Below are positions 16,381 to 24,977 of a stretch of DNA of 64,000 nucleotides, one piece after another (the stretch's first letter is position 1; each line of letters opens with the position of its first letter). Source of the stretch: Paludibacteraceae bacterium (GTDB lineage: Bacteria > Bacteroidota > Bacteroidia > Bacteroidales > Paludibacteraceae); assembly GCA_017447875.1 (NCBI GenBank), contig JAFSMP010000015.1:26947-90946 (forward strand). The letters are read 5' to 3'. The notes beneath the pieces are model-generated. The model made no database searches and was not told the DNA's origin. It saw only the letters and a list, made by a program, of their open reading frames with translations. Position numbers and translations under genes: made by a program.

Positions 16381-18173
16381 TTTTTCCAGGGTATTTTATC
16401 CGCTCCTGCCCCGAGCCAGAAGCTCAAGTGCGGCGGTTGGTTATAACTCACGTTCTGCCATACGACAGACATTCGGTACTGGTGGTCCTCCATAAGGGAG
16501 AAGATGCGGTAGTCGGTGGGATACGGCGTGGCATAGAGATGCAAGACCGACGGGTCGGATTTATCGAATAGCAGCACTTCTTCGCGCCAGTCGCCCATGA
16601 TATCCGCCATGAGACAGGGGGTATATTTGCTCCAGTTGCACGTGCTGTCCGACTCAAAATGCGCAATGGTGTTGAGTTTGCCGGCTCCTTTCCATTTATA
16701 GATTTTATTATGGTCGAGCAGTTCGTCCTGCAAATCCCCGTCCCAATAAATCCGGAAATTGGTTTTGGGTCTGGAGTCGGCTATCTTCTCGCCATTACAA
16801 TCAAAAGTCTCCCTTGCCGCCCATGACCACATCTCATGTCCGGGGTATGTAGCATCTATATCGGCAGCAAGTCCGCGTCCGTTATCTATAGGAGACGGCA
16901 TATACCATATTATCTCACCCGTCCGTGCATCATGCACCTCCGCGCCATAAGTAGCATAAACCTTGGGGTTCTCATGCACATCGAAGACCTGCAACCCTTT
17001 GCGGGAAGGGATGAGTTTGCCTACATGGATGGCATCGCCGTGTCCGAGTCCCGTATCGTAAAGGAGACTGCCGTCATCGTCAAAAGCGCAAGAACCATAG
17101 ATGATCTCATCGCGTCCGTCTCCGTCCACATCTGCCACCGAGAGGTTGTGGTTACCTGCACCGTAACCGGGCTGAGAAGGATCGTCGTAGCGGCGGAGCC
17201 AGCGCAGGGTGAGGGTCGTTCCGTCGAAGTCATAAGCCGCCAGATGCTGCTTGGTATAATAACCACGGCACATGACGATACTGGTAGTGCGTCCGTCCAA
17301 CGAAGCAGCGCACGCGAGGAAACGGTCGCAGCGGTTTCCATACGAGTCTCCCCATGAGGCGACTTCTCCACGTTGCGGTTCGAAGGGTACGGTAGCTATA
17401 TTCGCCCCGTCGCGTCCGCGAAAAACGGTAAGGTATTCGGGGGTGGTAAGAATATACCCGTATGAGCGGCTGAGGGTGTCCGTAATACGGTAGTCATCCG
17501 TCACCTTGTCCTCGCCCAGAAAGACGGGTTTGCCCGTTCCGTCAATACATCCGGGAGCGGTACGCACCGCCACCTCGGCACAGCCGTCCGCATCGAAGTC
17601 ATAGACCAAGAACTGGGTGTAATGAGCACCCGCCCGGATGTTTTGCCCCAACCGGATCCTCCATAACTGCTCTCCGTCAAGGCGGTAGGCATCGAGTATC
17701 ACCTCGCCTGTCAGTCCGCGGTGGGAGTTATCATGCGCATTGCGCGGATCCCACTTGAGCACTATATCGGGTTCGCCGTCTCCATCAAGGTCGCCCACCG
17801 AGCAGTCGCCCGGATAGTAGGCATACTCACCCTCTCCTTCCGGACGTGAAGTTTGGATAGTGAGCCGCCCGTCCTGCCAGGCTCTGACCACACGGGAGGA
17901 ATCCACATTAGCGCCCTTCATCCTGCGGCACACCCGGTATTCGGTATCCGGCTTTCCCTCCGCATCTACAAGACAAGAAGCATGGTCGGAGCCCACCATA
18001 CGCCAAAGCCGGTTATCCCGATAGACGGCAAACTCGGCATTCTTCTCCGACTTGAGCAACCGCCACGAGACTACATTCCCCCGCGGGGAGGGAATCACCA
18101 CCAGCCCTCTATACTCCGCCCACAAGGGAAGCACCGAAAGGCATATAAGCACTATTGAGGCAAGACGTTTCAT
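16377..18173 (-). CDS. PL11 rhamnogalacturonan lyase
   Basis: A 598-residue secreted lyase. The start at 18173 (MKRLASIVL) is preferred because it yields a signal peptide and lies downstream of the promoter -7 box at 18197-18204; a longer frame starts upstream of that box. The body shows the PL11 beta-propeller with many calcium-binding Asp loops: GDLDGDGEPDIVLKWDP, YDFDADGCAEVAVRTAPG, VADVDGDGRDEIIYG and DIDATYPGHEMW. PL11 cuts the galacturonate-rhamnose backbone of rhamnogalacturonan I by beta-elimination, leaving the unsaturated ends used by GH105. First gene of the minus operon PL11-GH28-GH105/GH106, preceded by a putative HTCS operator. Confidence 0.93.
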   Translation of the reverse strand: MKRLASIVLICLSVLPLWAEYRGLVVIPSPRGNVVSWRLLKSEKNAEFAVYRDNRLWRMVGSDHASCLVDAEGKPDTEYRVCRRMKGANVDSSRVVRAWQDGRLTIQTSRPEGEGEYAYYPGDCSVGDLDGDGEPDIVLKWDPRNAHDNSHRGLTGEVILDAYRLDGEQLWRIRLGQNIRAGAHYTQFLVYDFDADGCAEVAVRTAPGCIDGTGKPVFLGEDKVTDDYRITDTLSRSYGYILTTPEYLTVFRGRDGANIATVPFEPQRGEVASWGDSYGNRCDRFLACAASLDGRTTSIVMCRGYYTKQHLAAYDFDGTTLTLRWLRRYDDPSQPGYGAGNHNLSVADVDGDGRDEIIYGSCAFDDDGSLLYDTGLGHGDAIHVGKLIPSRKGLQVFDVHENPKVYATYGAEVHDARTGEIIWYMPSPIDNGRGLAADIDATYPGHEMWSWAARETFDCNGEKIADSRPKTNFRIYWDGDLQDELLDHNKIYKWKGAGKLNTIAHFESDSTCNWSKYTPCLMADIMGDWREEVLLFDKSDPSVLHLYATPYPTDYRIFSLMEDHQYRMSVVWQNVSYNQPPHLSFWLGAGADKIPWKK

Positions 18174-18196
18174 TATAGCAAACTTCAAAAACTGCG

Positions 18197-18260
18197 CAAA
18201 GATACAAAAAATATCGTACATTCATATGTAATTTTGTACAAAACTTTGTTTTTTTATTCA
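18197..18260 (-). promoter_or_regulatory. Promoter and putative HTCS operator for the PL11 operon
   Basis: Minus strand order: TGAATA (18260-18255), 14 nt, TGTACA (18240-18235), 30 nt, TATCTTTG (18204-18197). The arrangement matches four other promoters of this locus. The 15-mer ATGTAATTTTGTACA at 18226-18240 recurs exactly at 30707-30721. Confidence 0.7.
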
Positions 18261-18309
18261 AAATTGCCCCTAATAAGTGGTATAATTTTCTACTTTCATT
18301 TTTTTTTCG

Positions 18310-18317
18310 TATCTTTG
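18310..18317 (+). promoter_or_regulatory. -7 box of the HTCS gene
   Basis: TATCTTTG fits TAnnTTTG, 19 bp before the HTCS start. No clear TTTG at -33 and no TGTACA pair at the usual spacing, so the regulator does not look self-activated by this motif. Confidence 0.6.
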
Positions 18318-18336
18318 CAGGCAAATCATGTGAGTC

Positions 18337-21300
18337 ATGAAAAAGAAGTTTTTTTTGTTTCTCTCTGCGCTTTTCGTTTTCATACAAACGACAAGCGGTC
18401 AGCAGTTGGTTATTCAGCGTCATCTGACTACGGCGGATGGTCTTCCCTCCAACACGGTACGCCATATCATGCAGGACAGCTACGGCTATCTGTGGTTTTC
18501 TACAACAAACGGTCTGAGCCGATATGATGGTTATTCCATCCGTAATTACCGCCGTGCAGAGGGTTTGCAGGACGTTCGCATCAGTTACACCCGCGAGCAG
18601 GCGGATCACAGTATCGCCATCGTGACCACCCGGGGTGAGGTGTATCGTCTGGCGCAAGGAGCAGATACGGTTGTCTGGCTGATGAACGACCTACATGAGT
18701 TGCGTCCCGAGGACTCCGCCGCGCTACGGGATTCGGTTATTGCGGTCTATTCGGCATTGGGCGGAGACCACGCAACGATGGTAAACGCAATACGATATGT
18801 GATACGTGACCGCAGCGGATCGGTGTGGGTAGGAACGGAACAGTTCGGTTGTGAGCAGTTGGTGGACTACCAGCAGCAATGGGCTACTGTGCTTCACCCG
18901 ATGGGAAAGAAAGCGAATGATCCGCATAGCGATGATGACAACTGGCGGTACTTGAGCCGCGTCGGGGACCGGATAGAGACGGGCAACCACCATGCCGATA
19001 TTGTGGTGTATGACAGCACAATGACGAAAGTTGTGCAACACAAAAAGATGAGCGGCAATGTGTATTGCTCCGCACAGGACCACCGCGGAAAGACGGTCTA
19101 TGGTATCCGTAATGAGAACGACATCTATGATTTTCTAACCGACCGTAAGGGGCGTTTATGGACAGCCACGTTAGGGAAAGGACTGAGTGCTTACAGCCCT
19201 AACGGCGAGCTAATCGGCACGTATCTGACAGAACGGTACAGTCTGTCGCGTGTCCGATCCCTACAGGAAGACAAGCACGGCTATCTATGGGCAGGCACCA
19301 GTGAAGGTCTGGTCATCCTTCACCCGGACAGTATTCTGCGGAATCCCTCCGCCTACCGGCAATACACGACCCGAAGCGGTGCGCTCCGATCGGACGAGAT
19401 CCGATGCGTATATATCTCCACAGACGGAGAGGTTTATCTATCCGAGGCCGGCGAGGGTTTCTCCCGTACACGGGTGCCCGAAAAAGCCGAATATACGGAT
19501 CTGGTATTCGAGCACTATAACCAGACGCAGGGGCTTGCCAATAACATGGTACAGAGTTTTCTCTCCGACAAAGAGGGCAATATATGGATGAGTACGGAAT
19601 ACGGACTGAGCCGGTTTGACAAGCAGAGCAAAGCCATCGAGAGTTACATGCCGATGAGGCAGATGAGCAATATGGTGTTCTCGGAGCAGAGTGCGCTTCG
19701 TCTGCCGGACGGGAAACTGGTCTTTGGTAGCAGCAACGGATTAATGATGATTGATCCGGCGCAGATTCCTCCCGTGAAAGCCGCGGTTGTGCCCCGTATA
19801 GTGGATTACAAAGTAACGGAGGACGGCACACTGACAGCCTCTTTCTCTACATTCCATTACGCCGCCCATATACGCGACCAGTATGCCTTCCGTCTGGCTC
19901 CCATAGAAACTACTTTCTCACCTGCTTCGAGTCAAAACAGCGTTGTTTATCCCCAGTTAGAGCCGGGAGAGTACCAGCTCTATGCAAAAGCATTGAATGA
20001 AGACGGGCAATGGAGCGAAGCCGTCGTAATGAAGATTGTAGTACCTGCTATGTGGTGGGAAAGCCGGTTGGCTATCACCCTTTACTGGGTAGGCGGATTG
20101 ATTGTACTGGCGTTGCTTATTTACCTGACATGGTCGCGAGTGCGACTGCACGACAGGATGAAGATGGACGAGAAGATCACCGAAGCGAAGTTGGTATTCT
20201 TCACCAATATCAGCCATGAGTTCCGCACACCGCTTACGCTCATTCACGGCGCTATCGAACACCTACAGAAAGCGGATGGAATACCGGCAGACGAGCAATC
20301 TCAACTGAAGGTGCTCAAACGCAATTCCGACCGTCTGATGCGGCTGATAGACCAGTTGTTAGAGTTCCGCAGAATGCAGAATAAGGTGATGGCCGTACGC
20401 GTTGAGCCCATAGAGGTAATCGGATTGCTCCGGGAGTTAGGCGAGAGTTTCAGGCAGACTGCGGAGAGCAAGAATCTGCAATACCGCTTTGTATGCAGTC
20501 AGGATGCCCAGCAGGCGTGGGTAGATAGGAGTAATCTGGACAAGGTGTTCTATAACCTGCTGAGCAATGCCATCAAATACACGCCGGCTGGAGGAGAAGT
20601 CAGCATGGAGTGCATCATCTTCCGCAACGATGAGGGCAACCGGTGGCTGCGCGTAGCGGTGAAAGATACGGGTGTGGGTGTAGATAAGGCCAAGCGCGAC
20701 CATATCTTCGACCAGCGATTTGTACAGAGTATGCAGTTGAGGAGGAGTATGGGTATAGGTCTCAATCTATGCGCCGCGTTGGTGGATGTACACCATGGTA
20801 CTATCCGTCTGGAGCCCAATTCGCCTCAGGGAAGTGTCTTCATCGTAGAGATCCCGATAGAGCGGAGTGCGTACAGCGAGTCGGAGATCATGCAACACAC
20901 TACAAACGAGCGTTTGATAGAGGAAACGGAGAATGCCGTTGTAGAGAAGCCGCTCAACACCCAGCGTATTCTGCTGATAGAGGACGATGACGACATGCGC
21001 GAGTTTGTCAGGCAGGAGTTGAGCACCTATTTCGAAGTGCAGACTGCTCCCGACGGCGAAAGCGGATTGAAGGCACTGGAGAAAGAGCACTATGACTTGG
21101 TAGTGACCGATCTGATGATGCCGGGTATCTCGGGAATGGAGGTTATCCGCGCTATCCGAGACAATATCGCAATCTCCCATCTGCCGATAGTGCTGCTGAC
21201 CGCCAAGGACAGCGTAGACAGCAAGATAGAAGGTATGCAGAGCGGCGCTGACGCCTATATTACCAAACCTTTCTCTACGCGTCTGTTGGTAGCGACAATT

Positions 21301-21720
21301 GTCAACCTGATCAACCAGCGGGCACAACTGAGAGAAAAGTTCTCTAATGACCTGAGTATGTTGCATCCCGTGGTAACTACCAGCAATGCAGATAAGGCAT
21401 TCTTCGAACAATTGGATGCTTTAGTGGATGAGAATTTGGACAATAGCGAGATCTCCGCCGATGTCTTTGCCCGGAAGATGCTATTAGGGCGAACGGTGTT
21501 CTTCCGAAAAGTAAAGGAAGTTACCGGTTACAGTCCGAAAGAGTATCTGCGGGTACGAAGGTTGAAGCGAGCCGCCGAACTGCTACAGGAGGGTAAGCTG
21601 AGTGTGAGCGAGATAGCTTACACCGTGGGAATGAGCGATCCGTTCTATTTCTCCAAGTGCTTCAAACAGCAATTTGGCATGGCTCCTTCCGCTTATCAGA
21701 AAGAATGTACAAAAAACTAA
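18337..21720 (+). CDS. Hybrid two-component system sensor/regulator (HTCS)
   Basis: A single 1127-residue protein joining sensor, kinase, receiver and DNA-binding parts. In order: signal peptide; periplasmic beta-propeller repeats (GLPSNTVRHIMQDSYGYLWFST and later copies) and a Y_Y_Y-type domain to about 570; one membrane helix near 576-597; HisKA with phospho-acceptor His627 in ISHEFRTPL; HATPase (NLLSNAIKYTPAGG, DTGVGV); receiver with Asp925 in VTDLMMP; AraC-type helix-turn-helix at about 1040-1127. Such proteins sense a polysaccharide fragment in the periplasm and activate the matching locus. The sensor half is about 550 residues, shorter than the roughly 750 usual for this class. Likely ligand: a rhamnogalacturonan or pectin oligosaccharide. 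Confidence 0.95.
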   Translation: MKKKFFLFLSALFVFIQTTSGQQLVIQRHLTTADGLPSNTVRHIMQDSYGYLWFSTTNGLSRYDGYSIRNYRRAEGLQDVRISYTREQADHSIAIVTTRGEVYRLAQGADTVVWLMNDLHELRPEDSAALRDSVIAVYSALGGDHATMVNAIRYVIRDRSGSVWVGTEQFGCEQLVDYQQQWATVLHPMGKKANDPHSDDDNWRYLSRVGDRIETGNHHADIVVYDSTMTKVVQHKKMSGNVYCSAQDHRGKTVYGIRNENDIYDFLTDRKGRLWTATLGKGLSAYSPNGELIGTYLTERYSLSRVRSLQEDKHGYLWAGTSEGLVILHPDSILRNPSAYRQYTTRSGALRSDEIRCVYISTDGEVYLSEAGEGFSRTRVPEKAEYTDLVFEHYNQTQGLANNMVQSFLSDKEGNIWMSTEYGLSRFDKQSKAIESYMPMRQMSNMVFSEQSALRLPDGKLVFGSSNGLMMIDPAQIPPVKAAVVPRIVDYKVTEDGTLTASFSTFHYAAHIRDQYAFRLAPIETTFSPASSQNSVVYPQLEPGEYQLYAKALNEDGQWSEAVVMKIVVPAMWWESRLAITLYWVGGLIVLALLIYLTWSRVRLHDRMKMDEKITEAKLVFFTNISHEFRTPLTLIHGAIEHLQKADGIPADEQSQLKVLKRNSDRLMRLIDQLLEFRRMQNKVMAVRVEPIEVIGLLRELGESFRQTAESKNLQYRFVCSQDAQQAWVDRSNLDKVFYNLLSNAIKYTPAGGEVSMECIIFRNDEGNRWLRVAVKDTGVGVDKAKRDHIFDQRFVQSMQLRRSMGIGLNLCAALVDVHHGTIRLEPNSPQGSVFIVEIPIERSAYSESEIMQHTTNERLIEETENAVVEKPLNTQRILLIEDDDDMREFVRQELSTYFEVQTAPDGESGLKALEKEHYDLVVTDLMMPGISGMEVIRAIRDNIAISHLPIVLLTAKDSVDSKIEGMQSGADAYITKPFSTRLLVATIVNLINQRAQLREKFSNDLSMLHPVVTTSNADKAFFEQLDALVDENLDNSEISADVFARKMLLGRTVFFRKVKEVTGYSPKEYLRVRRLKRAAELLQEGKLSVSEIAYTVGMSDPFYFSKCFKQQFGMAPSAYQKECTKN

Positions 21721-21771
21721 ATCATTTGAACAATCATACGGGGTGCAAACCAAGATAAAGTTATACTTTTG
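21706..21771 (+). promoter_or_regulatory. Promoter and putative HTCS operator for the PL9 operon
   Basis: TGTACA (21706-21711), 15 nt, TGAACA (21727-21732), 31 nt, TACTTTTG (21764-21771). The first half-site overlaps the end of the HTCS coding region. Confidence 0.7.
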
Positions 21772-21782
21772 CACCGTGAATT

Positions 21783-21812
21783 AGTTGATAGTTGACAATT
21801 GATATTAAAAGT
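21783..21812 (+). repeat. Leader heptamer tract before the first fimbrillin-like gene
   Basis: Degenerate TTGATAG / TTGACAA / TTGATAT units end immediately before the ATG at 21814. Confidence 0.6.
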
Positions 21813-21813
21813 T

Positions 21814-23337
21814 ATGATAAAACGTATTTTTCAATCCATTATTATTTGTACCGCCGTACTGAGCCTTGTTGCTTGCGAAGGCAAGAAACAGGAAGAGGTA
21901 GCCAGTGAGGCATTAGGTGTCAAAGCCCGTATAATGGGTTTTGAGAGCAACAGCGAGTCATGGAGTGCCGGAGACACGATAGGTGTCAGTATTCCGGCGG
22001 TGAACAACAATTTCAATGTGCCTTACCGGACGGATGGTGACGGCGCTTTCAGCGCGGTGGGTTCGCCGGTGTATATCGTCGGTACGCAGGAGCATGAGGT
22101 GGCTGCCTATTATCCGTATTGTGCAGTTGCGACTCAGAGTGCGCCGGAGGTTGCATTTGAAGAGCCGGTAGATTGGCTTTTCGCCAAGACGACTGCGGAC
22201 AGGGGACATACCGCTTTGCAGTTAGAGTTCCACCACGTTATGTCGCGTCTGACGATACAGTTTTCCGAAGAGGTAAACTATCAGATATTCGGTATCGTGC
22301 AGTCCGGTAAGATTAATACGGCTACCGGAGCGGTTACTGTTACCGGTTCGCCGCAGGAGATTACAGGTAGCGGCAAACAAGTGGATATACTGGTACCGGG
22401 GCAGACTATAAACGGCTCGGCGAATGTTGTATGGGGTGAGCGCACGTTCATCGTCAGTCTCAACATGACATTAGAAGCCGGCAAACGGTATTCGTACCGT
22501 GCCACGTTAGACGAGGAGACAGAGTCTATCGCTTTGGAAGGTATCAGCGGCAGTATCGTGCCGTGGGAAGAAGTGGACGGAGGCGAACTGGTAGTGACCG
22601 AGAAAGAGCCGGATCTGAGTGTAGGCGACTATTACTTGGCGGACGGTACTACGGTGAGTCACCTGCGTACGCTGAGCGCAGCGCAGAAAGCACAAGTAAT
22701 CGGTGTAGTATGCGAGTTAGGGGTTAATTCCGACGACTCCACCCGCTTGGCGGATTTTCCCGCATGCACCACCGGTAAAGTCATTGCATTGTACGACGCT
22801 ACGGCTCGCGCATGGAACACCGAGAGTGTATCCACCACCATGTGCGCATGGATGATCAATCAGGGACTGGAGAACCAGTACCTCTGGCCGGCAAGATACA
22901 AGAAAGATGCGAGTGCCGAGGGTATGATCTCGTCTTCCGCAAGCGCCAACCGCGACAAGGTATGCCAAGGTTATAATAACACCAAGTTATGGAAACAACA
23001 TGTAGGTTCAACTACCACGTACGCCGCTCTGTCGGCTCTCGGCAGTATGAGTGCACCGGACGGTACAACCGGATGGTATATAGCCTCGGTAGGCGACCTG
23101 AGTGCGTTGCTGGTGGATGCGTCTATTGATCCCACCGTGCAGGCTTCACTCAATGAGTTAGGGGCGGCATTGCCTTACGGTCAATCTATATGGAGCAGTA
23201 CTGAGTCATGTCTCAATAACGGCAGCCAGGCTTCCATGACCGTTAACTTCAAGAACGGCGAGGGAAATGCTACTATTGGTCTGGGCAAAGCAATCCACAC
23301 CAAAACTTATCCGGTGGTGATGATGCTGAACTTTTGA
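21814..23337 (+). CDS. Fimbrillin-like lipoprotein with a lectin-like C-terminal domain
   Basis: A 507-residue lipoprotein; the ATG at 21814 is chosen over an upstream TTG because it gives a clean signal with lipobox LVAC (Cys21). Residues about 35-260 resemble the Mfa-like fimbrillin fold: the segment WSAGDTIGVSIP, an AAYYPYCA stretch and LEFHHVMSRLTIQF are typical. The C-terminal part (about 270-507) has ATTYAALSALG, GWYIASVGDLSALL and QSIWSSTE, resembling DUF1566 or formylglycine-enzyme-like C-type lectin folds. Inside a polysaccharide locus such lipoproteins are more likely surface glycan-binding proteins than pilus subunits; this is inference. First gene of the operon that ends with PL9. 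Confidence 0.75.
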   Translation: MIKRIFQSIIICTAVLSLVACEGKKQEEVASEALGVKARIMGFESNSESWSAGDTIGVSIPAVNNNFNVPYRTDGDGAFSAVGSPVYIVGTQEHEVAAYYPYCAVATQSAPEVAFEEPVDWLFAKTTADRGHTALQLEFHHVMSRLTIQFSEEVNYQIFGIVQSGKINTATGAVTVTGSPQEITGSGKQVDILVPGQTINGSANVVWGERTFIVSLNMTLEAGKRYSYRATLDEETESIALEGISGSIVPWEEVDGGELVVTEKEPDLSVGDYYLADGTTVSHLRTLSAAQKAQVIGVVCELGVNSDDSTRLADFPACTTGKVIALYDATARAWNTESVSTTMCAWMINQGLENQYLWPARYKKDASAEGMISSSASANRDKVCQGYNNTKLWKQHVGSTTTYAALSALGSMSAPDGTTGWYIASVGDLSALLVDASIDPTVQASLNELGAALPYGQSIWSSTESCLNNGSQASMTVNFKNGEGNATIGLGKAIHTKTYPVVMMLNF

Positions 23338-23369
23338 TAATTGATAATTGACAATTGATAATTGAGAAT
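23335..23369 (+). repeat. Leader heptamer tract (ATTGATA type)
   Basis: Units ATTGATA, ATTGACA, ATTGATA, ATTGAGA at period 7 fill the whole gap between a stop codon and the ATG at 23373. Confidence 0.75.
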
Positions 23370-23372
23370 ACT

Positions 23373-24146
23373 ATGAAAAAGATGATTATGGCTGCCATGC
23401 TGATGGCAAGTAGCGTGCTGAATGCACAAGTGGTTAAACAGGATCTGCTGAACGGTTACGCAGATGGTGACGTATTGGAGAAAGGCGCATATACGAGCAA
23501 GGAAGACGCTCCTAAAGAGGGTGTCTGGATGGGTGCTTTTACCAGCAAGGAAGAGAGTGCCGCTCTGCCTTCTCCTACTATCACCGCCGGTGTTGAATAT
23601 ACCGGTTATCCAGAGAAAGGCGTTGCTATCCAATTAGGTTTCAGTAATGGAGAGAAAGGCAGTCGCCACTCGTGCTGTGCCTTAGGTGACAACAAGAAAA
23701 AGGGTGTATATTACCTTAGTGCGGTAGTCCGCATGGACAAGGTGGGTAATACAGGAGACAGTGAACTGTTCGGTCTTACTCCCTCTCGCACCGGCGGAGC
23801 CGGCAAAGTGCGTGCGATGATCGTTCGCGACGAGGAGAACAAGAAAGTGATGCATTGGGGCGCTTCGCTGGGTAAGAATGTGGTGATGAGTCCGAAGGCG
23901 TTTGCTGTTGGCGAGACGGTGTTGGTTGTGCTCAAGGTGGATTACACAAAGAACAGCGTCAGTCTGTTTGTCAACCCGGATCTGAGTGCTGCTGAACCGG
24001 AAGCGTTAGTAAGCGTCAATTCCGATGAGGAGAACATGTTGAGCAAATGGCCTATTCGTACGCTGACCTTGCGCAACCGCAATGCGTATCAGGGAGCAGT
24101 CGGCAGTTTCCGTCTGACCAACTCGTGGGAACAATTGGCTAATTGA
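23373..24146 (+). CDS. Unknown secreted protein, jelly-roll-like, 257 residues
   Basis: Not recognised by name. ATG 23373 gives the signal peptide MKKMIMAAMLMASSVLNA. The mature part reads as a beta-sandwich of about 235 residues: GVYYLSAVVRMDKV, ETVLVVLKVDYTKNSVSLFVNPD and RTLTLRNRNAYQGAVGSFRL alternate strands in the way of LamG or concanavalin-like domains. It has no enzyme motif. Its place between two fimbrillin-like lipoproteins in the PL9 operon suggests binding of pectic glycan. Preceded by a heptamer leader. Confidence 0.6.
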   Translation: MKKMIMAAMLMASSVLNAQVVKQDLLNGYADGDVLEKGAYTSKEDAPKEGVWMGAFTSKEESAALPSPTITAGVEYTGYPEKGVAIQLGFSNGEKGSRHSCCALGDNKKKGVYYLSAVVRMDKVGNTGDSELFGLTPSRTGGAGKVRAMIVRDEENKKVMHWGASLGKNVVMSPKAFAVGETVLVVLKVDYTKNSVSLFVNPDLSAAEPEALVSVNSDEENMLSKWPIRTLTLRNRNAYQGAVGSFRLTNSWEQLAN

Positions 24147-24167
24147 AAATTGTGAATTGTGAATTAC
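24141..24167 (+). repeat. Leader heptamer tract (AATTGTG type)
   Basis: AATTGAA, AATTGTG, AATTGTG, AATTAC units run from the previous stop to the ATG at 24168. Confidence 0.7.
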
Positions 24168-24977
24168 ATGCGTAGTAAATTCATTCTATATGGTTTGGCA
24201 GTAGCGGCGTTGTGTGCATGCACGAATAATAAGGACGTGGGAGCGCGCATCAGCACGCGCATGAGTGCGCAGGCTTCGGCTCCGACGGATTTCCACGACG
24301 GCGACCGGATAGGCGTCAGTGCACGGGAGTTCAATGTTCCCGTTTGCACGAATCAGGCATGGCAGTACAGCAACGGCGTGTTTACGAGTGCAGACAGTAT
24401 CCTTGTGGAAGCGGGGAGCGAGTTGCGTCTGAGTGCTTATTTTCCCTATGAGGCGGCTTTGGATGAAGCGGCTCCGACAATCACTATCGACACGCGTACT
24501 GATGGCTATACCGATTACCTGTGGGCTGCGGACACGCTGACGATGAGCAGCAGCGGAATGCAGGCCGAGTTAAGGTTCCGCCACGTGTTGGCGCGTATCG
24601 AGTGCGTCTTCCGTCCATCCGCCGAGTATCCGCAGGACGGGACGCTGTCGTTCGTCTTGAGCGGTATGCAGACGAAGGTGGAGAAGAACGTACTGAACGG
24701 CGCAGAGACGCTGTCGGGCGAAGCTGTTATCACCCGAAGCACACAGCCCGGGCAACCGATTCTGATAGAGATACCGGCACAGAGTGCGCGTCCCGTTATC
24801 TCCTACGAATACGCAGGAAACAGCTATAGCGTAACGCCCGTCACGGATCAGCAGTACGAAGCGGGACGCAGTTACCGCTATGAAATAGCATTTGGTCCTG
24901 AGAGCGATCCTACTATCTCGCTCATGCAGGTCAGCGAACAGAGTACTAACTTTCAATTACTTCCTCCCCGCCGATGA
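24168..24977 (+). CDS. Fimbrillin-like lipoprotein
   Basis: A 269-residue lipoprotein with lipobox ALCAC (Cys18). The mature part matches the N-terminal fimbrillin-like region of the protein encoded at 21814: FHDGDRIGVSAREFNVP, LRLSAYFPYEAA and ELRFRHVLARIECVF correspond segment by segment, so the two look like paralogues. It lacks the lectin-like C-terminal domain. ATG 24168 is chosen over an upstream GTG within the repeat leader. It overlaps the PL9 gene by ATGA (24974-24977), so lyase translation is probably coupled to it. A surface glycan-binding role is inferred. Confidence 0.75.
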   Translation: MRSKFILYGLAVAALCACTNNKDVGARISTRMSAQASAPTDFHDGDRIGVSAREFNVPVCTNQAWQYSNGVFTSADSILVEAGSELRLSAYFPYEAALDEAAPTITIDTRTDGYTDYLWAADTLTMSSSGMQAELRFRHVLARIECVFRPSAEYPQDGTLSFVLSGMQTKVEKNVLNGAETLSGEAVITRSTQPGQPILIEIPAQSARPVISYEYAGNSYSVTPVTDQQYEAGRSYRYEIAFGPESDPTISLMQVSEQSTNFQLLPPRR

